DNA of 64,000 nucleotides, taken from Jatrophihabitans sp964252635. GTDB taxonomy: Bacteria > Actinomycetota > Actinomycetes > Mycobacteriales > Jatrophihabitantaceae. Both the position numbers and the translations under genes were made by a program. Under the pieces are notes generated by a model. That model ran no database searches. It saw nothing but the letters and a program-made list of their open reading frames with translations, and was not told where the DNA came from. Positions 25,082 to 35,668 of this stretch are shown here, piece after piece (the stretch's first letter is position 1; each line of letters starts with the position of its first letter). Where the stretch lies: the NCBI RefSeq assembly GCF_964252635.1, contig NZ_CAXUNP010000015.1, positions 30,020 to 94,019 on the forward strand. Reading direction: 5' to 3'.

Positions 25082-25635
25082 TCAGCGCAGCGGCAAGGCC
25101 GCGCGGTGCAGTGCCAATTGCTCGAACAGGTCGAGGGCGTCGCGGAGCTCGTCGAGGTCGACGGGCGTGCGCCGTTGCTGGTACCCGACCAGGATCGACA
25201 GCGCCATCGAGGCCAGCAGCGGTGCGGTGTCGCCGGCCACCGGCGTCAGGACCACGCGTAACGCAGTCAGTCGCTCGTCGTCGACGCGTCGCTGGACCGT
25301 GGCAACCGCGGCGTTGACGTGCGACCACGCACGGATCGCGCCCTCCGCCTCGTGCGGCAACGTCAGCGCTCGTTCCTTCAGCAGGCGCACCCGTTGCTCG
25401 GGGTCGCTCACCGTCATCGCCTGCTCGAAGATGCGCTGGGTCAGCTCCTGCTCCCACGACGAGAGCAGCTCGTCGACGAAGCCGTCGAAGCTGCCGAAGT
25501 AGTGGTAGAACGAGCCGGTCGTGACGCCGAGTCGGCGGCACAGGACCCCGATGCGCAGGGCGCCGTGACCGTCACGGGCCAGGATGTCCAGCGCCGCGGT
25601 GATGTAGCCGTCCTTGGTGGCGACGATGCGCGCCA

Positions 25636-25636
<1 letters not shown>
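25082..25636 (-). CDS. TetR-family regulator of the ALDH/P450 cluster
   Basis: The 184-residue TetR protein has an HTH of IGVLCRRLGVTTGSFYHYFGSFDGFVDELL type. Its ATG overlaps the stop codon of the upstream aldehyde dehydrogenase gene (TGATG), so the two are translationally coupled and the regulator is probably autoregulated. The inverted repeat at 27155-27181, ahead of both the ALDH and the ferredoxin-P450 operon, is the likely target. Confidence 0.9.
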
Positions 25637-27030
<1,394 letters not shown>

Positions 27031-27154
27031 GAGCGAACTCCGTGAGTGAGTGACCTGGCGGCGTGGCCTTCGGCGACCGGAGCGAAGCGGAGGTCGGTCA
27101 TCGGTGATCCCTTCGAGCCGGTAGACCCGGTGAGCGCGACACTAGTCGACGCGC

Positions 27155-27181
27155 GAACGTAAGGTCAGTTATGTTACGTTC
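27155..27181. promoter_or_regulatory. Shared operator GAACGTAA-N11-TTACGTTC
   Basis: An inverted repeat with perfect 8-bp arms and an 11-bp spacer. It lies between the ALDH start (27030) and the ferredoxin start (27219), consistent with TetR control of both directions. Confidence 0.75.
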
Positions 27182-27218
27182 CCGACGCCGACCACGCGAG
27201 ACGACACGGGAGTGACCC

Positions 27219-27419
27219 ATGCGGATGACGGTGGATCGCAGCAGGTGCCAGGGCGTGGGGATGTGCGAGTCCGTCCGGCCCGACGTGTTCGAGGTGGACG
27301 ACGACGGGGAGCTGATTCTGCACGAGGACGCCGTCGCCGGCGGCGGTGACGAGCTCGCCGCAGACCTCGAGCAGGCCGTCGAGTCGTGCCCGACCCAGGC
27401 GCTGGCGTTGCAACGGTGA
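27219..27419 (+). CDS. Ferredoxin (3Fe-4S type) for the adjacent P450
   Basis: The 66-residue acidic ferredoxin has the P450-partner pattern RCQGVGMC...SCPTQAL. This supplies three cluster cysteines, with Val in place of the fourth-ligand position, as in many actinobacterial 3Fe-4S ferredoxins. Its stop codon overlaps the P450 start (GTGA), so the two are made together. It should deliver electrons to the P450. The reductase that reduces it is not encoded here. Confidence 0.93.
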   Translation: MRMTVDRSRCQGVGMCESVRPDVFEVDDDGELILHEDAVAGGGDELAADLEQAVESCPTQALALQR

Positions 27420-28666
27420 GCGCCACGCGGCCGTACTGCTCCGTGGACGTCTCGTCCACGGCGTTCTGGTCCGAGCCCGCCGACGTGCGCGAGCGCTCGT
27501 TCGCGCGGTTGCGGGCGGAGGAGCCGGTCAGCTGGCAGCGACCGTCCGACGGCGGGCTGATGCCCGACGAGGACGACGACGGCTACTGGGCGATCGTCCG
27601 GCACGCCGACATCACCCACGTCAGCCATCACCCGGACGTCTTCTGCTCGGGACAGGGCGTGCAGCTGGAGAACGTCCCCGAGATGTTCCTCGAGGCCACC
27701 CAGTCGTTCCTGGCCATGGACGCGCCGCGACACACCCTGCTGCGCAAGTTGGTCAGCTCGGCGTTCACACCGCGCCGGGTGCGGCTAATCGAGGAGCAGG
27801 TCCGGGACCAGGCCCGGCGCATCGTCGACAACCTGCTGCAGCAGGACGCCACCGACTTCGTGCACGCGGTGTCCGCGCGTCTGCCCCGCTGGACCATCTA
27901 CGAGATGATGGGCCTGCCCGCCGAGCAGCGTGAGCCGGTCGCCGAGGCCGCCGACCTGCTCGTCTCGTGGCACGACGAGGACGTGCGCGGCGACCGCGAC
28001 CCGCTCGAGGTCGTCAACGACGCGACCCAGACCCTCATCGTCGCCGGGCTGGAGCTGGCCGAGAGCCGCCGCAGCGAACCGCGCGACGACCTGATGACCA
28101 ACCTCGTCCAGGCGTCGGTCGACGGCGAGCAGTTGAGCGACGAGGAGATCAGCGCGTTCTTCGTGCTGCTGTCCGTGGCCGGCAACGACACCACCCGCAA
28201 CACGATCTCGCACACGATGCTCGCCCTGCAGCGGTTCCCCGAGCAGCGCGAGTACCTGAAGGCCGACCCCGACGCGCGGCTTGCCGTCGCCACCGACGAG
28301 TTCGTCCGGTGGGCCACGCCCGTCCTCACCTTCAAGCGCACCGCGGTGTCGGACACGTCGCTCGGCGGCACCGACATCGCGGCCGGCGAGAAAGTGGTCA
28401 TGTTCTACCCGTCCGGCAACCGCGACTCGGAGGCGTTCGCGGACCCGCACGTCTTCGACGTCGCGCGCACGCCGAACCGGCACGTCGGTTTCGGCGGCGG
28501 CGGTCCGCACTTCTGTCTCGGCAACATGCTGGCCAAGACACAGCTGCAGGCGGTGGTCGGCGAGTTGCTGCAGCGCGCACCGGACCTGCGTCTCGGCGAG
28601 CCGCAGTACCTCGTCAGTAACTTCGTCCACGGGATCAAGTCGCTGCCGTGCGAGGTGCACGGCTGA
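27416..28666 (+). CDS. Cytochrome P450 (CYP124/125/142-like)
   Basis: The 416-residue P450 has the oxygen-binding I-helix VAGNDTTRNTISH, an E-x2-R pair in DEFVRW, and the heme loop FGGGGPHFCLG with ligand Cys367. The GNDTTRN motif is characteristic of the actinobacterial group that hydroxylates steroid side chains or methyl-branched lipids at the terminal carbon. A fatty, terpenoid or sterol substrate is therefore inferred. GTG 27416 overlaps the ferredoxin stop. An SCP2-like gene overlaps its own stop (TGATG), giving a tightly coupled three-gene unit. Confidence 0.94.
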   Translation: MSATRPYCSVDVSSTAFWSEPADVRERSFARLRAEEPVSWQRPSDGGLMPDEDDDGYWAIVRHADITHVSHHPDVFCSGQGVQLENVPEMFLEATQSFLAMDAPRHTLLRKLVSSAFTPRRVRLIEEQVRDQARRIVDNLLQQDATDFVHAVSARLPRWTIYEMMGLPAEQREPVAEAADLLVSWHDEDVRGDRDPLEVVNDATQTLIVAGLELAESRRSEPRDDLMTNLVQASVDGEQLSDEEISAFFVLLSVAGNDTTRNTISHTMLALQRFPEQREYLKADPDARLAVATDEFVRWATPVLTFKRTAVSDTSLGGTDIAAGEKVVMFYPSGNRDSEAFADPHVFDVARTPNRHVGFGGGGPHFCLGNMLAKTQLQAVVGELLQRAPDLRLGEPQYLVSNFVHGIKSLPCEVHG

Positions 28667-29073
28667 TGGCGTCGTTCACCGGCCCCGAGGACCTGCGTCG
28701 CTACGTCGGCGGCATCTTCGAACAAGCCCTCGCCGACGACGACCTCGGCCCACGGCTGGCGGCCACCGGCGTCACCCTGAAGGTCGTCACGACCGAGCCC
28801 GACGCGGCGCTGCTGCTCGATCTGCCCAACAAGCACGTCGCCCTCGGTTCGCCCGACGACCCCGTGGACGCCACGATGCGGATGACCTCGGAGACGGCGA
28901 ACCGGTTCTGGCTGGGCCAGGTGAACCTGCCGGTGGCCATGGCGCGCCGACAGGTCGGTGTCGAGGGCCGCATCGGCGCACTGCTCAAGCTCGTGCCGTC
29001 GACGAAGACGTTGTTCCCGGCCTATCGCGCGCTGCTGGAGGCTGACGGGCGGGCGGATCTGCTGCAAGGCTGA
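28666..29073 (+). CDS. SCP2-like sterol/lipid-binding protein
   Basis: The 135-residue protein has an SCP2-like fold pattern (VTLKVVTTEPDAALLLDLPNKHVALGSPDDPVDATMRMTSETANRFW, then GRIGALLKLVPSTKTLFPAYR). SCP2 domains bind sterols or acyl-CoAs in a hydrophobic tunnel. Coupled to the P450 by a TGATG overlap, it may present the substrate or bind the product. Its last 89 bp overlap the 3' end of the convergent membrane-protein gene. Confidence 0.82.
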   Translation: MASFTGPEDLRRYVGGIFEQALADDDLGPRLAATGVTLKVVTTEPDAALLLDLPNKHVALGSPDDPVDATMRMTSETANRFWLGQVNLPVAMARRQVGVEGRIGALLKLVPSTKTLFPAYRALLEADGRADLLQG

Positions 29074-29515
29074 CGTTCTCTGCCCGCAGCGCCTCCAACA
29101 CACCCAAGATCAACTGTCGGAAGGCTTCATCGGCTCCGGTTGACCCGGTCAGTCCGGGAGGAGTGACGCGTCCTGCGGCGCGTTCCTCGATCTTCCGCTG
29201 GAGCCAGCGCAGCTCGACCGCTCCTGACACACTGCCCACCAGGAGCGCGCCGAGCCCGGCCACGCCGGCAATGTCGTTCGCGGGCGCGTCACTTCTGATG
29301 AGGAGCGTGATTGCCGCCCACAAGGTCAAGACGCCACCGCCGACCGGTGTGGCGTAGACCCAGATCGAGATCCACAGGGACTTCCCTGTGCGACCGTCCG
29401 GCCCGACCCGATCGTTGGCACTCAACAGCTCCGTCAAGGACTCGCTGAACACGACGAGCAGGACGGGCGCGGCGGTGACGATGCCGACCCAAAGGTCCTT
29501 GTTGAACTCGGCCAC
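28985..29515 (-). CDS. Hypothetical membrane protein with C-terminal soluble tail
   Basis: A 176-residue protein with three predicted membrane segments (about residues 6-25, 48-72 and 80-100) and a basic, Ala/Pro-rich C-terminus. No family is recognised. GTG 29515 is chosen because AGGGAG lies 8 nt upstream and the next residues start the first membrane helix. The open frame extends to 29638 without a good site. The gene overlaps the SCP2 gene tail to tail and lies beside tRNA-Arg, so it may be an acquired or poorly conserved gene. Confidence 0.55.
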   Translation of the reverse strand: MAEFNKDLWVGIVTAAPVLLVVFSESLTELLSANDRVGPDGRTGKSLWISIWVYATPVGGGVLTLWAAITLLIRSDAPANDIAGVAGLGALLVGSVSGAVELRWLQRKIEERAAGRVTPPGLTGSTGADEAFRQLILGVLEALRAENVSLAADPPARQPPAARDRPGTTSSSTARA

Positions 29516-29647
29516 GGCACTGCTCCCTACGAGGCCTGGAAACGTCGACAGCCTGCTGCGGAGTTGTCTCGCAGCACAGGATGCCCCTGCCGGGCCGCGT
29601 TCGGTAGCTCCTCGTGCCGGCGACGCGCAGAGCGGCAACGGCTCGGG

Positions 29648-29720
29648 CGCCCCTGGCAGGGATCGAACCTGCGACCATCCGCTTAGAAGGCGGGTGCTCT
29701 ATCCACTGAGCTACAGGGGC
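29648..29720 (-). tRNA. tRNA-Arg(TCT)
   Basis: Acceptor GCCCCTG pairs with CAGGGGC. D-stem GCTC/GAGC, anticodon loop CTTCTAA, T-loop TTCGATC. The outermost anticodon-stem pair is C27-A43, a mismatch. CCA is not encoded. Confidence 0.95.
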
Positions 29721-29933
29721 CCTGCGCCGTCGGACCGCCGGCCCGTCCCGCGCGGGAGGAGTCTATCGGCGGCCTCCCACAAGGGGCCGACAGTTTCCGG
29801 ATCGCCCGTCCACAGCTCTCAGGTCCGTCCACAGATCGAGCGGACGCTCCCCGTCGGCCGTGGCGAACCGCTTCGCTGGTCCCACGCCCGAGGGGGCGCC
29901 GGAGAGACCGGAACAGGGACTGAGGAGAACGAG

Positions 29934-30485
29934 ATGAACGAAGCGATGATGACGATCGTCGGGAACGTGGTCGACGAGCCGCGGATGCGCACCACCACGA
30001 ACGGCCACCGGGTCACGACCTTCCGGGTCGCGTCGACCTCGCGGCGCTACGACCGCGAGCAGGAGAAGTTCGTCGACGGCAACACCCTCTACATGAACGT
30101 CACCACGTGGCGCGCCGCAGGCGAGAACGTCCACGCCTCCCTGCACAAGGGCCAGCCGATCGTCGTGTACGGACGCTGCTCGACGCGCAACTACGTGGTC
30201 AACGAGCAGGCTCGTACCAGCTACGAGCTGGAGGCCGTGGCGCTCGGTCACGACCTGTTCCGCGGCGTGACGTCGTTCGAGCGCATCCAGCGCGGCAACG
30301 GGATCACGGTGGCGGCCGACGCCAATGGAGTGCCGCACGACGACAGCGAGCACTACCTGCCCGTCGCTCCGGACCGGGTCGTCGACCTGCAGACCGGGGA
30401 GCTGCTCGACGAAGACGCCCTCGACCACGACGACCACGGCTCGATCGTGGCCGACGAGCGGGAGCCCATGCTTGCCGGCGTGTGA
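29934..30485 (+). CDS. Single-stranded DNA-binding protein (paralogue, Rv2478c-like)
   Basis: The 183-residue protein has an OB-fold SSB domain in its first ~115 residues (MTIVGNVVDEPRMRTTTNGHRVTTFRVASTSRRYD, TWRAAGENVHASLHKGQPIVVYGR). An acidic, disordered C-terminus follows. The canonical SSB tail (DDDIPF) is absent, which suggests an accessory SSB paralogue like Rv2478c. The start at ATG 29934 has GAGGAG upstream. It precedes ettA, as in mycobacteria. Confidence 0.88.
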   Translation: MNEAMMTIVGNVVDEPRMRTTTNGHRVTTFRVASTSRRYDREQEKFVDGNTLYMNVTTWRAAGENVHASLHKGQPIVVYGRCSTRNYVVNEQARTSYELEAVALGHDLFRGVTSFERIQRGNGITVAADANGVPHDDSEHYLPVAPDRVVDLQTGELLDEDALDHDDHGSIVADEREPMLAGV

Positions 30486-30580
30486 CAGCCGCCGCTACTC
30501 GACCGGGTGGCGCCGGCCTGGAGTCAACTGGCGCTGATGCAGCCGGTCAGGGTTTCGTGTGCGGCAGGGTTGCGCAGGCG

Positions 30581-30611
30581 GCAGGGCGGGGTCCTTCGGA
30601 CCCGGCCCTGC
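30581..30611 (+). terminator. Terminator hairpin between ssb paralogue and ettA
   Basis: A 14-bp stem with one mismatch (GCAGGGCGGGGTCC with GGACCCGGCCCTGC) and a 3-nt loop. A TAGGCT hexamer at 30634-30639 further on may drive ettA. No gene is seen in 30486-30730. Confidence 0.7.
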
Positions 30612-30730
30612 TGCCGTCCCGGCGAACGCTGACTAGGCTCGATGCCGGATCACAGCCGCGCGCACACGGGAACCCCGGGCGCCGAGCGGCTCGCACCGGG
30701 CCCGTCGGCCCAGCAATCACGGGAGAATCA

Positions 30731-32413
<1,683 letters not shown>

Positions 32414-32424
32414 TCCGCACCGGG

Positions 32425-32492
32425 TCATGGGCAGATCAGGGTCATGAGCAGGTCCGTGTCATGAGCAGGTTCGTGTCATGAGCAGGTTCGTG
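32425..32492 (+). repeat. 17-bp tandem repeat carrying successive ATG codons
   Basis: Three near-identical 17-bp units (32442, 32459, 32476; TCATGAGCAGGTTCGTG) follow a degenerate copy (32425, 13/17 identical). Each unit has an ATG in a different frame. The first three open 6-codon ORFs whose TGA overlaps the next ATG (ATGA). The last ATG (32478) opens the thioesterase gene. This may couple or tune its translation. Confidence 0.85.
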
Positions 32493-32894
32493 CACGACGT
32501 GCACATGCGGTGGTCGGACATGGACGCCTACCGGCACGTCAACAACACTGCCTACCTGACCTACCTGGAGCAGGCCCGGGTGGCGATGTTCTTTCACCGC
32601 TTCGAGAGCTTCTCGAGCGGCACGGTCATCTCCCGGCACGAGATCCGCTACCTGCGGCCGGTCGTCTACCACCCCGATCCGCTGCGCATCGAGGTGTGGG
32701 TCGACCGCATCCGCGGGGCCTCGTTCGACGTGCACTACGAGGTCCTCGACCACGGGGTGGTGGCGGCGCAGGCCTCGACGCAGTGCGTCACGGTCGACTT
32801 CGCCGCCGACCGGCCTCGGCGCCTGACCGACGAGGAACGCGACGTGCTCCGCGGGTTCGCCGACGACCTGCCGTCGGGGCCGGGCACCGGGTGA
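32478..32894 (+). CDS. Acyl-CoA thioesterase, 4HBT hotdog-fold family
   Basis: The 138-residue hotdog-fold protein has the 4HBT pattern VHMRWSDMDAYRHVNNTAYLTYLEQAR, with the catalytic Asp in SDMD, and later VHYEVLDHGVVAAQASTQCVTVDF. It hydrolyses an acyl-CoA or acyl-ACP of unknown chain. ATG 32478 is the last of four ATGs in a tandem repeat; the others are out of frame. It follows ettA, as does Rv2475c relative to Rv2477c. Confidence 0.9.
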   Translation: MSRFVHDVHMRWSDMDAYRHVNNTAYLTYLEQARVAMFFHRFESFSSGTVISRHEIRYLRPVVYHPDPLRIEVWVDRIRGASFDVHYEVLDHGVVAAQASTQCVTVDFAADRPRRLTDEERDVLRGFADDLPSGPGTG

Positions 32895-33538
32895 GCAGAC
32901 CGCTCTCGCACGGCGACCGTGAGGCGTTGCACGAGCTCGCACCGGTGCTGCGGCGCGCCGTGGGGCTCGACCCGCGCAGCCTGGCTCGTCTCCGGCTGGG
33001 TCGCAACGCCGCGGCCGCGCTGGTGCGCCTGCCCTTCGGGGTGCTCGTCGCCCGGACCGTCGAGGCGGCGGCGCGCGAGGGCACGGCCGACTTGACGGTG
33101 CGCGCGGGGGAGCTGCTCGCCTGGCTCGACGGCGAGACCGACGAGCTGCCCGCGACCCGCGACGTCGAATGGCGCAGCGGGTTACCGCCCGTCGACGGGT
33201 GGGCACGGGTCGAAGCCGTCCCCGACGACGTCGTGCGACCGCTCGTCCGCAGCGGCGCGCTCACCCTGAAGGAGGCGGCGCAACGCGAGGGGGTGCCCGG
33301 GGCGCAGCCGCGCGCCGAGGTGGCCGACGCGCTGCTCGACTCGACCGTGCTCACCGTCGAGGACGACGACGGCACGCGGGCCGAGGTCACGCTGCGCGCC
33401 CTGTCCGCGCTCACCCGCATGGGTTTCCTGCCTCGGGGCGGGCGGGCCCACATCGACGTGCACGGGCGCTGGACACGCGTCGTCGCCGAGTACGGCACCG
33501 TCTACCTCGAGCGTCCCGGCGGCCTCACCCTGCGCTGA
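32891..33538 (+). CDS. Conserved actinobacterial hypothetical protein (Rv2474c-like position)
   Basis: A 215-residue soluble protein rich in Arg and Glu: LSHGDREALHELAPVLRRAVGLDPRSLARLRL at the N-terminus, and a C-terminal beta-rich part (THIDVHG-like, TRVVAEYGTVYLERPGGLTLR). No catalytic motif is recognised. GTG 32891 overlaps the thioesterase stop (GTGA), so the two are translationally coupled. The same neighbour is found in mycobacteria as I recall, which suggests a linked function. Confidence 0.8.
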   Translation: MSRPLSHGDREALHELAPVLRRAVGLDPRSLARLRLGRNAAAALVRLPFGVLVARTVEAAAREGTADLTVRAGELLAWLDGETDELPATRDVEWRSGLPPVDGWARVEAVPDDVVRPLVRSGALTLKEAAQREGVPGAQPRAEVADALLDSTVLTVEDDDGTRAEVTLRALSALTRMGFLPRGGRAHIDVHGRWTRVVAEYGTVYLERPGGLTLR

Positions 33539-33562
33539 CCGGCCCCGCCCGCCCGGCCACCG

Positions 33563-33632
33563 CCCGGTCAGGTGATCAACTGCGCATCCCGGCGGCTCTG
33601 CGACCACGAGCCGCAGTTGCTCACCTGACGGG
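33563..33632. repeat. Long imperfect inverted repeat with nested hairpin between convergent genes
   Basis: Arms 33567-33584 and 33612-33629 match at 17 of 18 positions (GTCAGGTGATCAACTGCG against its complement). A second 7-bp hairpin (GCGGCTC/GAGCCGC) is nested within and shares bases with the right arm. It fills the gap between two convergent genes. It may be a bidirectional terminator or a REP-like dispersed element. Confidence 0.75.
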
Positions 33633-33649
33633 AGTGAAACGGTCGGCGG

Positions 33650-35227
33650 TCAGCGGATCCAGACGGCCGTGTCGGGCGGCAGCATGCCGTCGACGACCGG
33701 CCCGGACGCGACCAGCACCTCGCCGTCCGGCACGGGCACCGGGTCGGTGCCGGCGTTCAGCAGCACCGTGACGTCGCCGCGGCGGTAGGACAGGCAGTCC
33801 GCGGGCGCGTCGAGCCAGTCGACCGCGCCGACGGGCAGCCCGGCCATCGTCGAGCGGCGGCACGCGGTCGCGGCCTGGAACAGGTGCAGGGTCGAGGTGG
33901 CGTGGGCGCCCTCGGCCGCCACCGTCACGGCGGCCCAGTCGTCCGGCATGGGCAGCCACGGCGTACCGGTGGTGAACCCGTACGGCGGCTCGTCGCCGCT
34001 CCACGGCAGCGGCACCCGTTCGCCGTCGCGGCCCCGTTCGGTGTGCCCGCTGCGCTCCCAGGTCGGGTCCTGCAGCGCGTCGTCGGGCAGGTCGACGTTC
34101 TGCAGCCCGAGCTCGTCGCCGTTGTAGAGGTAGACGGCGCCGGGCAGCGACAGCTGCACCAGCGCGGCCGCCCGGGCCCGCGCGACCCCGAGATCGCCGC
34201 CGCCGTAGCGGGTGGCCACCCGGTCGACGTCGTGGTTGGACAGCACCCAGGTGCAGGGTGCCCCGACCTCGCTCAGCGCGGCCAGCGAGGAGTCGATGGC
34301 CGTGCGGAACGTCGATGCACCCCATCCGGCGACGACCAGTTCGAAGTTGAAGGTGAGGTTGAGCTCGTCGGGGCGCACGTAGAGCGCGAGTCGTTGCGGG
34401 TCGGCCACCCACGCCTCGCCCACGGCCATCCGCTCGCCGTCGTAGTCGTCGAGCACTCGGCGGAACAACCGGTGGATCTCGTGGACGCCGTCGCGGTCCC
34501 ACCGGATGTCGTCGCTGCCGGGCATGTTGCCGCCGGCCAGCGCGTGCTGCAGCGTCTCGGCTGCGAGGTCGGGCAGCCCGGCCGGCTTGGCCATCGAGTG
34601 GGCCACGTCGATGCGGAAACCGTCGACGCCCTTGTCGAGCCAGAACCGCATGATCCGCTCGAACTCGGCGGGCACCGCGGGGTTGTCCCAGTTCAGGTCG
34701 GGTTGCTCGGGTGCGAACAGGTGCAGATACCACTCGCCGTCCGGCAACCGCGTCCACGCCGGGCCGCCGAACTGCGAGGGCCAGTTGTTCGGGGGTTCGG
34801 CGCCGTCGGGTCCCGTGCCGGGACGGATGACGAAGCGGTCGCGCAGCGCGGTGTCCCCGGCCAGGACGGCCCGGAACCACGGGTGCTCGTCGGAGAAGTG
34901 GTTCGGCACCATGTCGATGGTGATCCGGACGCCCCGCGCATGCGCGGCCTCCAGCAACGCGTCGAAGTCGGCGAGCGTGCCGAAGATCGGGTCGACGTCG
35001 CAGGGGTCGGCGACGTCGTAGCCGCCGTCGGCCATGGGCGAGCGGTAGAACGGCGAGATCCACAGGGCGTCGACGCCGAGGTCGACGAGGTGGTCGAGGC
35101 GGTCACGGACGCCGATCAGGTCTCCCGTGCCGTCGCCGTTGCCGTCGGCGAAGCTGCGCGGGTAGATCTGGTAGAAGACGGCGGTTGCCCACCACGGCGC
35201 GGCCTCGGGCCGGGGTTCTGTGCTCAC
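33650..35227 (-). CDS. aglA: Alpha-glucosidase, glycoside hydrolase family 13
   Basis: A 525-residue GH13 enzyme with region I (IDMVPNH), nucleophile Asp in DGFRIDVAHSM, acid/base Glu in AVGEAWV and the stabilising Asp in LSNHDVDR. The short linear substrate loop after PFYRSPMADGGYDVADP is typical of oligo-1,6/alpha-glucosidases. No signal peptide is present, so it acts on cytosolic malto-oligosaccharides or alpha-glucosides. GTG 35227 overlaps the glbO stop codon (GTGA). The aglA-glbO adjacency matches Rv2471-Rv2470. Confidence 0.94.
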   Translation of the reverse strand: MSTEPRPEAAPWWATAVFYQIYPRSFADGNGDGTGDLIGVRDRLDHLVDLGVDALWISPFYRSPMADGGYDVADPCDVDPIFGTLADFDALLEAAHARGVRITIDMVPNHFSDEHPWFRAVLAGDTALRDRFVIRPGTGPDGAEPPNNWPSQFGGPAWTRLPDGEWYLHLFAPEQPDLNWDNPAVPAEFERIMRFWLDKGVDGFRIDVAHSMAKPAGLPDLAAETLQHALAGGNMPGSDDIRWDRDGVHEIHRLFRRVLDDYDGERMAVGEAWVADPQRLALYVRPDELNLTFNFELVVAGWGASTFRTAIDSSLAALSEVGAPCTWVLSNHDVDRVATRYGGGDLGVARARAAALVQLSLPGAVYLYNGDELGLQNVDLPDDALQDPTWERSGHTERGRDGERVPLPWSGDEPPYGFTTGTPWLPMPDDWAAVTVAAEGAHATSTLHLFQAATACRRSTMAGLPVGAVDWLDAPADCLSYRRGDVTVLLNAGTDPVPVPDGEVLVASGPVVDGMLPPDTAVWIR

Positions 35228-35634
35228 CCGGGAAGGTTACGCAGGGAGTCCGCGGCCGACGTGAAGTAGCTCCACAGGGTGGCGTCGTACTCGGGCGCGA
35301 GGTCCAGGGTGTCCATCGCCGCGCGCATGCGGCCGAGCCACGCGTCGCGGGCCGCCACGCCCACCGGGAACGGCGCGTGCCGCATCCGCAGCCGCGGGTG
35401 CCCGCGCTCCTGGGAGTAGGTGGTCGGGCCGCCCCAGTACTGCATCAGGAACAGGCGCAGGCGCTCCGCGGCCGGGTCCAGGTCGTCCTCCGGGTAGAGC
35501 GGGCGCAGCACCTCGTCCTGGGCGACCCCGGCGTAGAAGGCGTCGACGAGCCGCCGGAAGGTGTCCTCGCCGCCGACCGCGGCGTAGAAGGTGTCCGCCC
35601 GCTCTTGCCTGCCCGCTGCCTGGTCCACCCTCAC
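35224..35634 (-). CDS. glbO: Group II truncated hemoglobin GlbO
   Basis: The protein of about 136 residues matches TrHbO: the YPEDDLDPAAERLRLFLMQYWGGPTTYS region, then RHAPFPVGVAARDAWLGRM with the conserved TrpG8 and proximal His in MRHAPF. It binds O2/NO and may associate with the membrane or peroxide defence. GTG 35634 is chosen; GTG 35628 and upstream ATGs are possible, but the latter would overlap the divergent gene. It is co-transcribed with aglA. Confidence 0.92.
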   Translation of the reverse strand: MRVDQAAGRQERADTFYAAVGGEDTFRRLVDAFYAGVAQDEVLRPLYPEDDLDPAAERLRLFLMQYWGGPTTYSQERGHPRLRMRHAPFPVGVAARDAWLGRMRAAMDTLDLAPEYDATLWSYFTSAADSLRNLPG

Positions 35635-35653
35635 ATTGTGGCCGACGGCTGGG

Positions 35654-35668
35654 TACGGTCCCCGCATG
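35654..35668 (+). promoter_or_regulatory. Leaderless promoter, TACGGT-N6-ATG
   Basis: TACGGT (35654-35659) is 6 nt before ATG 35666, with no ribosome-binding site. Confidence 0.55.
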
